Source of the DNA: Bifidobacterium bifidum ATCC 29521 = JCM 1255 = DSM 20456
GTDB lineage: Bacteria; Actinomycetota; Actinomycetes; Actinomycetales; Bifidobacteriaceae
Length of the DNA stretch: 64,000 bases
NCBI RefSeq assembly: GCF_001025135.1
Contig: NZ_AP012323.1
Span: 930,001 to 994,000 of the forward strand
Direction: 5' to 3'
Part shown: positions 25,841-33,990 of the stretch, piece by piece
Numbering within the stretch: the first letter of the stretch is position 1
Layout of the letters: each line of letters begins with the position of its first letter
The notes under the pieces: generated by a model
What the model saw: the letters and a program-made list of their open reading frames with translations, nothing else
Database searches by the model: none
What the model was told of the DNA's origin: nothing
Position numbers and translations under genes: made by a program

Positions 25841-27070
25841 TCACTTGGTGAACGTGTTGCCGTAAGTGTCCGCGCCGTTCTCGGCGATTTCGGCGGACTT
25901 GCGGGCGATGGCCAGCTCCTCGTTCGTCGGGATGACGGCGATGATCACGGAGGAGTCCGGGGTGGAGATGATGCGCGGCTCCTTGGAGCGCTTCGCGTTC
26001 TTCTCCTCGTCCAGCTTGACGCCGAACGGGGCGAGCTTGTCGCACACCATCTTGCGCACGATGTCGTCGTTCTCGCCGACGCCGGCGGTGAAGGTGATTA
26101 CGTCGCAGCCGCCCATCTGGTAGGTGTAGTTGCCGATGTAGCTGACGATGCGGTGCACGTACACGTCGAGGGCCAGCTTGGCGTCCTCGTTGCCTTCGGC
26201 CACCAGACGGTGAACCTCGCGCAGGTCGCCGAAGCCGGTCATGCCCATCATGCCGGAGCGCTTGTTGAACAGGGTGTCGAGCTCGTCCACGTTCATGTGG
26301 GCGTTGCGGATGAGGTGGAAGACCACGGCCGGGTCGATGTCGCCGGTGCGGCCGCCCATCATCAGGCCTTCAAGCGGGGTCAGACCCATGGAGGTCTCGA
26401 CCGGCTTGCCGGAAACCTCGGCGGAGGCGGAGGCTCCGTTGCCGATGTGCAGCACGATCTGCTTGAGGCCTTCGGCCGGCTTGCCGATGACGCCGGGGAC
26501 CACGGAGGAGATGAACTCGTGCGAGGTGCCGTGGGCGCCGTAACGGCGGATGTGGTACTGGTCGGCAATCTCCTTGTTCAGCGCGTAGGTGCTGGCCGCC
26601 TTCGGCAGCTGGAAGAAGAAGGAGGAATCGAACACGAAGATCTGCGGAACGTCGGGCAGCAGCGCGCGCATGACTTCGGCGCCCTTGGCCTCCGGGCCGT
26701 TGTGCAGCGGGGCGAGCACGGCCAGGTCCTTGACGGCGTTGATGGTCTTGTCGGTCACGAGGGCCGGCTTCGGGAAGAGGGATCCGCCCTGAACCACACG
26801 GTGACCGACGGCGACGATGCCTGCTTCGGACAGGTCCGGTCCGTACTCCTTGAAGAAGCCGAGCACGCGCCTGAGGCCCTGCTCGTGGTCGTGGATCGGC
26901 TCTTCGAGCTCGTGCTTCTCGCCGTTGTACTCGTGCTTGTAGTGACCGTCGACCGGTTCGCCGATCTTCTCGACGAGACCGGAGGCCAGACCTTCGCCGG
27001 ACTCAAGATCGACCAGCTGATACTTGATAGAGCTGGAACCGGAATTGATGACAAGGACGGTTTTCGCCAT
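25841..27070 (-). CDS. ackA: Acetate kinase
   Basis: It converts acetyl phosphate and ADP to acetate and ATP, the main ATP-yielding step after phosphoketolase in bifidobacteria. The 409-residue protein has KTVLVINSGSSSIKYQL at the N-terminus, VGHRVVQGG (catalytic His/Arg region), the ATP-binding HIGNGASASAEVSG and a C-terminal TFTAGVGEND. I chose ATG 27070 (MAKTVLV) because GGAGGATGCCCACA lies upstream; an in-frame ATG nine bases before is possible. pta lies upstream on the same strand, but a hairpin between them suggests at least partly separate transcripts. Confidence 0.96.
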   Translation of the reverse strand: MAKTVLVINSGSSSIKYQLVDLESGEGLASGLVEKIGEPVDGHYKHEYNGEKHELEEPIHDHEQGLRRVLGFFKEYGPDLSEAGIVAVGHRVVQGGSLFPKPALVTDKTINAVKDLAVLAPLHNGPEAKGAEVMRALLPDVPQIFVFDSSFFFQLPKAASTYALNKEIADQYHIRRYGAHGTSHEFISSVVPGVIGKPAEGLKQIVLHIGNGASASAEVSGKPVETSMGLTPLEGLMMGGRTGDIDPAVVFHLIRNAHMNVDELDTLFNKRSGMMGMTGFGDLREVHRLVAEGNEDAKLALDVYVHRIVSYIGNYTYQMGGCDVITFTAGVGENDDIVRKMVCDKLAPFGVKLDEEKNAKRSKEPRIISTPDSSVIIAVIPTNEELAIARKSAEIAENGADTYGNTFTK

Positions 27071-27187
27071 TGTGGGCATCCTCCATGATTGATACGTACC
27101 GCGAAACACGGCTTTCCACCTGATAGATTACTCGCTGCTTGCTACAAATCAGCGCCGCAGGTTTCGCCGAGAGCCACCAAAGAGAAA

Positions 27188-27229
27188 AGCCCCGCTGACG
27201 GGCTGAGCCGTGAAGTAAACAGCGGGGCT
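27188..27229 (-). terminator. Terminator downstream of pta
   Basis: On the minus strand AGCCCCGCTG pairs with CAGCGGGGCT across a 22-base loop and is followed by TTTTCTCTTT. It lies between the pta stop and ackA. Confidence 0.75.
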
Positions 27230-27265
27230 GGTTATAGGTGAAGAGCGAACGACAGATTGCACGTG

Positions 27266-27308
27266 CCCCCGCTGGCGGGGGCTGTCGCGAAGCGACTGGG
27301 GGTGGTCG
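27266..27308. repeat. Dispersed GC-rich palindromic repeat, copy 2
   Basis: CCCCCGCTGGCGGGGGC forms one stem. CTGTCGCGAAGCGAC forms a second, followed by TGGGGGTGGTCG. It has the same two-hairpin layout as copy 1 and stands between ackA and pta. Confidence 0.75.
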
Positions 27309-27351
27309 TAAAGAGCGGCTGTATCGCGTGGAGACCGCTAAAACACCCGCG

Positions 27352-29022
27352 TCACTGGGCCTCGATGGCGGTCAATGCGATGGTGTTGATGATGTCCTGC
27401 ACCGTCGCACCGCGTGAGAGGTCGTTGACGGGCTTGTTGAGGCCCTGCAGCACGGGGCCGATGGCGAGCGCCCCGGAGGAACGCTGCACGGCCTTGTAGC
27501 CGATGTTGCCGGAGCACAGGTCGGGGAACACGAACACGTTGACGTGTCCGGCCACGTCGTTGCCCTTGGCCTTGGTGGCTGCCACGTCGGGCGACCATGC
27601 GGCGTCGAACTGGATGGAGCCGACGACGGGCAGGTCCGGAGCCTTCTCCTTGACGATTCGCGTGGCCTCTTCGACGATGTCCACGTCCGGCCCCTTGCCG
27701 GAGCCGAGGGTGGAGTAGGAGAGCATGCCGACCTTGGGCTCGATGCCGAACGCCTTGGCGGTCACGGCGGACTGCAGCGCGATCTCCGCGAGCTGTTCGG
27801 CGTCCGGGTTGAGGTTGATGGCGCAGTCGGAGAACACGGTCACGTGGTCCTTGAAGCACATCAGGAAGGCGCCGGAGACGAGCCTCTGCCCGGGCTTGGT
27901 CTTGATGACCTGCAGCGCCGGACGCACGGTGTTTGCGGTGGAGTTGACCGCGCCGGACACCAGACCGTCGGCGTAACCGAGCACGACGAGCATCGTGCCG
28001 AAATAGCTCGCGTCGGTCAGCTGCTTGCGGGCCTGCTCTTCGGTCATGCCCTTCTTGGCGCGCAGCTCGCACAGCTTGGCGACCATGGGCTTGAGGATGT
28101 TCTCGTCGTCCATGGCCTGGAAGCGCGCCTTGCCCAGATGGGTCAGACCGAGTTCCGCGCCCCGGGCGAGGATCGCGCCCTTGTCGCCCACGATGATGAG
28201 GTTCGCGATCTCGCGCTCCAGCAGGTAGTCGGCCGCCTTGATGATGCGGTCCTCTTCGCCTTCGGGCAGCACGATCGTTTTCTTGTTCGCCTTGGCGCGG
28301 CCGAGCAGGCTGTACTGGAAGGCGTACGAGGTGATCGGGAAGTCGATCTCGACGTTGATGGCCCGCAGGACCTCTTCGGTCGGCACGTTCGCCTGGAAGG
28401 CGGCGAGCGCCGCATCGGCCTGTGACGCTTCGGTGAACGGGATCTGGGGGATCGTCCACACCGGCAGCCCGAAGTCCGCGAGCGTGTCCTTGACCGAGAC
28501 GGAGTGGCGCGGCTCGCAGCCCGTCACGAAGATGCCCAGCACCTTGTTGCCGGCGGCCTCCATGCCTTCGATGGAGAGACGGACGGTGTCCTTGAGCTCG
28601 TCAGGCCAACGATCGATGGTGCACACGGCGAGGAAGACGCCGGCCTGCAGGTCGGCGGCGATGTTCGCGTTGAACTCGTAGGCGGTCGGGTCGTTGACGT
28701 GCGACTTGTCGGTGCCGACGATGAGCGCCGCGTCCGCGCGGGACACGTTCATCGCGTCGTTGAACGCCGCGACGATGTCGCCGCGGGAGCCTTCCTTGTC
28801 CTTGCGCACCTGGTGAATGTCCAGTCCGGTGGACAGCGCGACGCCGAGGCCGGCGTTGGAGGCGTTCAGCAGGATGGGGGTGAAGTGGTCGTGATTGGAG
28901 ACCGCGGGGCGGAACACGGTGGTCTTGAATTTGGTGGTCAGCGCCTTGAGCACGCCGTATGCCACGACGTTGCGTCCGTTTGCGCCTTCAGGACTTGCGA
29001 TGTAGATGTTCGTTGTTGTCAC
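27352..29022 (-). CDS. pta: Phosphate acetyltransferase
   Basis: It interconverts acetyl-CoA and acetyl phosphate; with AckA and Xfp it links the bifid shunt to acetate and lipid precursors. The roughly 556-residue protein has an N-terminal regulatory DRTGG-type region (about 1-215, IYIASPEGANGRNVVAYGVLKAL). The C-terminal PTA_PTB catalytic domain follows (KKTIVLPEGEEDRIIKAADYL; SGAVNSTANTVRPALQVIKT; FPDLCSGNIGYK). I prefer GTG 29022 (VTTTNIYIAS) because GAGGAGACAAAC precedes it. ATG 29085 (MSVSVKQGG) is in frame but lacks a clear ribosome site. Confidence 0.94.
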   Translation of the reverse strand: MTTTNIYIASPEGANGRNVVAYGVLKALTTKFKTTVFRPAVSNHDHFTPILLNASNAGLGVALSTGLDIHQVRKDKEGSRGDIVAAFNDAMNVSRADAALIVGTDKSHVNDPTAYEFNANIAADLQAGVFLAVCTIDRWPDELKDTVRLSIEGMEAAGNKVLGIFVTGCEPRHSVSVKDTLADFGLPVWTIPQIPFTEASQADAALAAFQANVPTEEVLRAINVEIDFPITSYAFQYSLLGRAKANKKTIVLPEGEEDRIIKAADYLLEREIANLIIVGDKGAILARGAELGLTHLGKARFQAMDDENILKPMVAKLCELRAKKGMTEEQARKQLTDASYFGTMLVVLGYADGLVSGAVNSTANTVRPALQVIKTKPGQRLVSGAFLMCFKDHVTVFSDCAINLNPDAEQLAEIALQSAVTAKAFGIEPKVGMLSYSTLGSGKGPDVDIVEEATRIVKEKAPDLPVVGSIQFDAAWSPDVAATKAKGNDVAGHVNVFVFPDLCSGNIGYKAVQRSSGALAIGPVLQGLNKPVNDLSRGATVQDIINTIALTAIEAQ

Positions 29023-29149
29023 GTTTGTCTCCTCGTCGGGGATGGTACTGCTCGTGTGACCGCCTTGTTTCACACTTACTGACATTGTAGTACCCGATCG
29101 TTCGTTGCCGGGCGTTGACATGGCGGTAAATGCGGCCGGGACGGTTCGA

Positions 29150-29656
29150 CCGGGCGCGTGGTGACGATGTAGTCGTTGCGCCCGTATCCGTCGTCGGAGA
29201 CGATGTGCTCGATGTCGTGGGGTAGCCTGCGATGGGGTAGTGCAGGTAGCAGGTGATGCCGAGCTGGTCGAGGCGCCGGCGATAGGCGTCCGCGTCCGGC
29301 TGCCCCGCGTGCTGGGTGAGCACGACGGAGCAGCCGTGGAATCCGCGCGAGCGGAAGATGTCGATGAGTCGCAGCACGTCCTCGTCGTACGTGATGCCGA
29401 GGTCGCCGCGCATCTTGGCCTTCTCGATGTGGTTGGCGTTGATGGCGATGACGATCTCCACGTCGTCGGCGAGGCTTTTGAGCATGCGGAATTTGGAATC
29501 CGGCTCGAAGCCGGGCAGCACGCGTGACGCGTGATAGTCATCGAACAGCTTGCCGCCGAACTCCAGATAGAGCTTGCCGCCGAACTGCGCGATGCGCTTT
29601 CGAATGTTGGCGGCCTGCAGCTCGATATATTTCTTGTTGTCGAATCCCTGTCGCAT
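29150..29656 (-). pseudogene. DUF1846-family protein, N-terminal third only
   Basis: MRQGFDNKKYIELQAANI, KRIAQFGGKLYLEFGGKLFD and HASRVLPGFEPDSKF are the conserved start of DUF1846 proteins, normally about 500 residues and of uncertain role. The frame holds through CYLHYPIAGYP. It then needs one extra C near 29224 to continue HDIEHIVSDDGYGRNDYIVT as TTRPV, where homology ends (about 29150). Two thirds of the protein, including its C-terminal domain, is missing. The truncation abuts the pta promoter region. Confidence 0.8.
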
Positions 29657-29721
29657 GTGCAGTGAGAGTCCCGTCCGAACGGAGCGCTGTACCTGCAGAT
29701 TATACCGGGTTCTTTACGAGG

Positions 29722-29755
29722 ACCACCCCCTCCCAGTCGCGAAGCGGCTGGGGTC
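29722..29755. repeat. Dispersed palindromic repeat, copy 3 (partial, inverted)
   Basis: ACCACCCCCTCCCAGTCGCG followed by AAGCGGCTGGGGTC carries the CGCGAAGCG loop and GGGGGTGGT end of the family on the minus strand. The outer GCTGGC stem is missing. Confidence 0.5.
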
Positions 29756-29777
29756 TTACAAGAATCTACGAGTGAAA

Positions 29778-29979
29778 TTCGGCGATGTGTGCGGTAGCAT
29801 GGCGCGGGAAGCGAAAGCGTACAAGGGTACGTCGAGCTTCCCGTAACGCAGCTAACGCACACATCGTCGAAGTCCACCGGTGAATTGGAATAACGTGTGT
29901 GGCCTCTAGGCGCACCGAAGGAAGCTGTACAAAGGTACCGCGACTGAGGAGCAACGACGAGGACACTCCGTTATTCCAA
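29778..29979. other. Tandem pair of ~95-nt structured palindromes
   Basis: Hairpin A (29778-29871): a basal stem TTCGGCGATGTGTGCG / CGCACACATCGTCGAA (one G-T pair), an inner stem CGGGAAGC / GCTTCCCG, and apex CGTAC-AAGG-GTACG. Hairpin B (29885-29979): a basal stem TTGGAATAACG / CGTTATTCCAA and apex GTAC-AAAG-GTAC. The two share architecture and apex but not basal-stem sequence. They lie 13 bases apart at the edge of the AT-rich island. Neither has a T-run. The 29657-30158 gap otherwise has no gene, only repeat copy 3 and the left direct repeat. Confidence 0.65.
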
Positions 29980-30093
29980 ATTCGCTCCCATTCGCCCTCT
30001 GAAACCGTGACCTAAACGATTTTGTATAGACCGTTTAGCTCCGATTATCAGGATTACTTAGATTATCCAAGAATTACGGTGTATCATAATTCC

Positions 30094-30114
30094 TGTTGTC
30101 ATTTTGTTGTCACG
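30094..30114 (+). repeat. 21-bp direct repeat, left copy of the foreign island
   Basis: Begins TGTTGTCATTTTGTTGTC and is identical over 21 bases to 31822-31842. It flanks the AT-rich block and could be an attachment-site remnant. Confidence 0.7.
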
Positions 30115-30158
30115 CTGACAAGGATATTATACTTAATTACACCACATAAATCAAGTGG

Positions 30159-30866
30159 TTATTGCCATTCTGTATCTGTCATTGTTAATTCGCCCTCAGC
30201 GGTCATTCTGCCAATCGTAGCGAGTGACAAACTTTCATCTTGGGTGAGTGAATGCTTTTCGGTAATTTTCGCTTGCGTATCATAATACAAACAGAAACGA
30301 TGAGAAATAACATACACAAAATCAAATAAGTTTGCAGACTCGTCAAGCAGTTCGGTAATCCACTCAGATAAGTGATTTTCTGCATAAGAGGTTGGAATTT
30401 CGGGCAAAAGTATGGCAAGTCCCATCCTCTTAAAATTTGATCGGTACTGCTGAATTTTTTTCGTCTTTCTTCGTATGCTTTCTTGAAAAAAGCGTTTCTC
30501 TCCGTCGGTAGTTCCGGAGGTAGATATCGCAACCTTTTCATCTTTAAGAGGGACAAAGAAATATCCGCTTGATTTGATGATATTTTTGCGTTTTTCTATA
30601 TCCTTAGGTTTACCCTGATTTAATTCGGAAAAGGCGCGAGATACTTTCATATCATCTTCTTTTACAGCGGCGGTAACCTCAATTCCCGTACTATTTGCAC
30701 TGTCTTGAAGATCGGGAGCTTCGCCTGTAATCATTGTATCAAACTTTGAAGGATACAAGTAACGCAAAGTGGCAAGCACCCTATATTCCTGAGAATGTTT
30801 AAGAGTGTTTGGTTTAACCGCAGAGGAATATTTTTTACCTTTAACTAAGTCTGTATTTATCTTCAT
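30159..30866 (-). CDS. Unknown protein with PD-(D/E)xK nuclease-like motif
   Basis: A 235-residue protein in clearly AT-rich DNA, unlike the rest of the window. I do not recognise the family. GEAPDLQDSANSTGIEVTAA (about 48-67) has the spacing of a PD-(D/E)xK core: D52 or D55, then E63 in a strand IEVT, with Thr where Lys is usual. Basic segments follow (RRKTKKIQQYRSNFKRMG), fitting a DNA-binding enzyme. It starts two bases after the stop of the broken zinc-ribbon gene, so they formed an operon. Ending in MTDTEWQ, it lies between two 21-bp direct repeats, pointing to horizontal origin from a low-GC donor. Confidence 0.5.
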   Translation of the reverse strand: MKINTDLVKGKKYSSAVKPNTLKHSQEYRVLATLRYLYPSKFDTMITGEAPDLQDSANSTGIEVTAAVKEDDMKVSRAFSELNQGKPKDIEKRKNIIKSSGYFFVPLKDEKVAISTSGTTDGEKRFFQESIRRKTKKIQQYRSNFKRMGLAILLPEIPTSYAENHLSEWITELLDESANLFDFVYVISHRFCLYYDTQAKITEKHSLTQDESLSLATIGRMTAEGELTMTDTEWQ

Positions 30867-30868
30867 AA

Positions 30869-31568
30869 TTATTCAACCGGAGGAATAGGTGGCATAACAA
30901 CAAACATTGATTTTAATTCATCAATAGTGCCTGCCTTACCCCACTCAGACATTCCATTTTTCCATACCAAACTATCAGCATTGAACTGACCTGAAGTAGC
31001 CATTTGTTGCAATACATTTAAATCAAAAAGGTCCGGTTGCTTGCCCGTTCACCGCAATGTGATATGCAACAACAGGAACGGGTGGAGGTGTTGCTCCGCT
31101 CGGTGTGGTTTGATTAATACCAGCCATTGAGTTGTTCATAATTCCGGCAATATTATGACTGACAGCACCGCCGAGAGCCATTCCCGCCATCATAGCGGCA
31201 GGATTAAGCCCTGCGCTGCCGTTTCCTAAATCAACTCCACCTGCACCGTTTTCACCCATATGTCCCAGGGCCTCAGCACCGGCAATACCGACTTCAGCCT
31301 GTTTTTCAACCCGAAACGCACCAATATTGGCAGATTGAGTTTGCTTATGCATAGCATATTGTCCCTCTTCACGCTGAATACGTAATCTTCCTACATAGTC
31401 AGCGGTTTCGGCCTTAACTTTAGTTGTGCATTTATGTAATTCTCCGTCATAAACGGTTTTTCTTTGTTCTTTTGCACCATTTTGCGATGCATCTACCGCA
31501 TTACCACAACTGGCGCAGAATTTTGCTCCCTCCGCAAGTTCTTGCCCGCAGTTAATGCAAAAAGCCAT
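30869..31568 (-). pseudogene. Zinc-ribbon/SPFH/GYF_2 chimera, frameshifted
   Basis: It starts MAFCINCGQELAEGAKFCASCG, a four-Cys zinc ribbon, preceded by GGAGGT. After KTVYDGELHKC it jumps to RIQREEGQYAMHKQTQSANI and NPAAMMAGMALGGAVSHNIAG, which is the C-terminal part of bacterial SPFH 'virion core' proteins; the SPFH domain itself is absent. A T5 run near 31028 shifts the frame. One base fewer gives FDLNVLQQMATSGQFNADSL and a GYF_2-like end. So it appears to fuse two normally separate proteins by internal deletion, and is then frameshifted. AT-rich and probably of Firmicutes origin. Confidence 0.65.
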
Positions 31569-31682
31569 ATTGCACACCTCCACAGAATAATTTCAAAACG
31601 CAAAAACTGTCATTTTTTCAAATGAGGGCATTCTAGACAAGCGGATTTGTTTTCATCCCATAAGCTACATTTCTTCCTGATC

Positions 31683-31745
31683 CTACCACAGAATCTCAGC
31701 GATGCGCTGGTAGAGGCGTTCAAGGACCGGCTGAAGAACGACTAA
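31683..31745 (+). pseudogene. Short C-terminal fragment, possibly of a mobile-element gene
   Basis: An open run LPQNLSDALVEAFKDRLKND ends in TAA directly before the island terminator. It reads like a protein C-terminus, helical and charged, but has no start. Its higher GC than the island suggests a different source. Identity unknown. The rest of 31569-31899 carries the terminator, the right direct repeat and the guaA terminator. Confidence 0.25.
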
Positions 31746-31761
31746 ATCCGAGAAAACAAAA

Positions 31762-31804
31762 AGAGCTATCTGACTTTTCTAACAGAAATCAGATAGCTCT
31801 TTAT
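31762..31804 (+). terminator. Terminator at the edge of the foreign island
   Basis: AGAGCTATCTGA (31762-31773) and TCAGATAGCTCT (31789-31800) form a perfect 12-bp stem followed by TTATTC. It is of the low-GC type and was probably carried in with the island. Confidence 0.75.
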
Positions 31805-31821
31805 TCTTGAATAATCTAAAA

Positions 31822-31842
31822 TGTTGTCATTTTGTTGTCACG
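31822..31842 (+). repeat. 21-bp direct repeat, right copy of the foreign island
   Basis: Identical to 30094-30114. It lies 57 bases beyond the guaA stop, a common integration hotspot in bacteria. Confidence 0.7.
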
Positions 31843-31868
31843 GGGCAATTCCGTAACCCAAAAGTCCA

Positions 31869-31887
31869 GCCTTTTCAAGGCTTTTTG
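31869..31887. terminator. guaA terminator
   Basis: AGCCTT-TTC-AAGGCT with T-runs on the plus side and GGACTTTT on the minus side, 13 bases past the guaA stop. The stem is short. Confidence 0.55.
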
Positions 31888-31899
31888 GCCTTTCGGGCA

Positions 31900-33462
31900 T
31901 TATTCCCACTCGATCGTTGCCGGCGGCTTGGACGTGCAGTCGAGGACGACGCGGTTGATCTGGCGGCACTCGTTGGTGATGCGGGTGGAGATGGTGGCGA
32001 GCACGTCGTAGGGCACGCGCGACCAGTCGGCGGTCATGGCGTCCTCCGAGCTGACCGGGCGCAGGACGATGGGGGAGCCGTAGGTGCGCTCGTCGCCTTG
32101 GACGCCCACCGAGTGAACGTCGGCGAGTAGCACGACCGGGCACTGCCAGATGTCGCGGTCGAGGCCGGCGCGGGAGAGCTCTTCGCGGGCGATGGCGTCG
32201 GCCTCGCGCAGCAGGTCGAGGCGTTCCCTGGTGATTTCGCCGATGATGCGGATGCCCAGGCCCGGACCGGGGAAGGGCTGGCGCCAGACGATCTCGTCAG
32301 GCAGGCCGAGCTCGGTGCCGATGGCGCGCACCTCGTCCTTGAAGAGGGTGCGCAGCGGTTCGATGAGCTGGAACTTGATGTCCTTGGGGAGCCCGCCGAC
32401 GTTGTGGTGGGACTTGATGTTGGCCGCGCCGTCGCCGCCGCCGGATTCGACGACGTCGGGGTAGAGGGTGCCCTGCACGAGGAACTTGACTTCCTTGCCG
32501 CGGGCGCCGGCTTCTTCGAGGACCTGACGCTGGGCTTTCTCGAAGGTGCGGATGAACTTCTCGCCGATGATCTTGCGCTTGCGCTCGGGCTCGGAGACGC
32601 CCTTGAGCGCTTCGAGGAAGTCGTCGGCGGCGTCGACGGTGATCAGTCGGATGCCGGTGGCGGCGACGAAGTCGTGCTTGACCTGCTCGACCTCGCCTTT
32701 GCGCAGCAGGCCGTGGTCGACGAACACGCAGGTGAGCTGGTCGCCGATGGCCTTGTGGACGAGGGCGGCGGCGACTGCGGAGTCGACACCGCCGGACAGG
32801 CCGCAGATCACTTCGGCGTCGCCGACCTTCTCGCGGATCTTGGCGACCTGGTCCTCGATGATGGAGGAGGCGTCCCAGTTGTCGGGCAGGCCGGCGCACT
32901 GGTGGAGGAACGTCTCGATGAGCTTCTGGCCGAAGGGGGTGTGCTTGACCTCGGGGTGCCACTGCACGCCGTAGAGCTTGCGGGACTCGTCTTGCATGGC
33001 GGCGACGGGCGCGCCCTCGGTGTGGGCGAGCACTTCGAAGCCGGCGGGCGCGGTCTTGACGGCGACGCCGTGGCTCATCCACGTGTCCTGCTCGGCCGGG
33101 GAGCCGGCGAGCAGCCCGTCCGTCTTGTCGATGGTCGTGTCGGTCTTGCCGTATTCGCCGAGCGCGGCCTTGTCGACGTCGGCGCCGAGCGCGTACGCCA
33201 TGGCCTGGAAGCCGTAGCAGATGCCGAGCACGGGCACGCCGGCGTCGAACAGCTTGGGGTCGACGCGCGGGGCGCCGGGCTCGAATACGGATGCGGGGCC
33301 GCCGGACAGGATGATGGCCTGCGGGTCCTTGGCGAGCATCTCGTCTACCGGCATGGAATGGGGGACAAGCTCCGAATACACGTTCGCCTCGCGCACGCGA
33401 CGGGCGATGAGCTGCGCGTATTGGGCGCCGAAATCGACGACAAGCACCGGGCCGTTAGCCAT
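31900..33462 (-). CDS. guaA: GMP synthase (glutamine-hydrolysing)
   Basis: It amidates XMP to GMP using glutamine and ATP. The 520-residue protein has a class I amidotransferase domain (nucleophile C82 in [10 protein letters not shown]; catalytic His in [11 protein letters not shown]). The ATP-pyrophosphatase P-loop is [15 protein letters not shown]. The C-terminal dimerisation domain ends [12 protein letters not shown]. All motifs are complete. An ATG at 33462 begins [20 protein letters not shown]. The 3' end of guaA is a known attachment site for genomic islands, matching the foreign DNA just beyond it. Confidence 0.97.
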   Translation of the reverse strand: MANGPVLVVDFGAQYAQLIARRVREANVYSELVPHSMPVDEMLAKDPQAIILSGGPASVFEPGAPRVDPKLFDAGVPVLGICYGFQAMAYALGADVDKAALGEYGKTDTTIDKTDGLLAGSPAEQDTWMSHGVAVKTAPAGFEVLAHTEGAPVAAMQDESRKLYGVQWHPEVKHTPFGQKLIETFLHQCAGLPDNWDASSIIEDQVAKIREKVGDAEVICGLSGGVDSAVAAALVHKAIGDQLTCVFVDHGLLRKGEVEQVKHDFVAATGIRLITVDAADDFLEALKGVSEPERKRKIIGEKFIRTFEKAQRQVLEEAGARGKEVKFLVQGTLYPDVVESGGGDGAANIKSHHNVGGLPKDIKFQLIEPLRTLFKDEVRAIGTELGLPDEIVWRQPFPGPGLGIRIIGEITRERLDLLREADAIAREELSRAGLDRDIWQCPVVLLADVHSVGVQGDERTYGSPIVLRPVSSEDAMTADWSRVPYDVLATISTRITNECRQINRVVLDCTSKPPATIEWE

Positions 33463-33990
33463 GGGACTCCCTTCATGCGGCCGCGCGCGATAGCGGATAC
33501 ATAGGTATGGGCGATATCGTTGATTGCGGCCATTGGTATTGTGTGGACTTCTTACAGTATGTCACATCAATTGTGGCGATTCGAGCCGACATTGGCGTGT
33601 GCGATGGGCGGGTGTCGTCCGGGAACGACGCACCGTTTCACAAAACCGAACAATTAACGCTGTTAATATGAACAACACGCCGCATGTTCTGTTGCCTGCA
33701 TGAACACGCGGCGTGCCGGTAGATCGCTGAAATCGTTGGAAAATAAGAGTTTCTCACTGGATGGAGCCGTAATATAACCTGTGAGGGCACCGGTTATTCA
33801 CTCATAATTCATACAATTAATCTAACATTTTCGAACACACATGCAAAAAAGCTGCCAAAAGTCTTGCTCTCAACGTACCATGATGAACGATTGGGATTGG
33901 GCAACCGCGAAATCGCAAGGCTTCGCGAGAGCCCATGACCGAACGATAATGATCAATTGCACATCACTGTGCAGGAGTACAGGAGTACAC
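33463..33990. promoter_or_regulatory. Divergent regulatory region of guaA and xfp
   Basis: A 528-base gap with relatively low GC. It contains a perfect 15-bp dyad ATTAACGCTGTTAAT (33653-33667), a possible regulator site. An imperfect inverted repeat CACGCCGC...GCGGCGTG lies at about 33678-33715. AT-rich stretches near TAATATAACC (33769-33778) could be a -10 for xfp. A longer in-frame extension of xfp from 33841 exists, but its residues look non-coding. No small gene is evident. Confidence 0.4.

Noticed and set aside
26153..28425. Long plus-strand frames across ackA and pta
   Set aside because: Shadows of two well-identified enzymes on the other strand; no independent motifs or start sites.
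29778..29979. Integron attC sites
   Set aside because: The hairpins lack the conserved core and inverse-core heptamers (GTTRRRY/RYYYAAC) in the right places, and no integron integrase is present.
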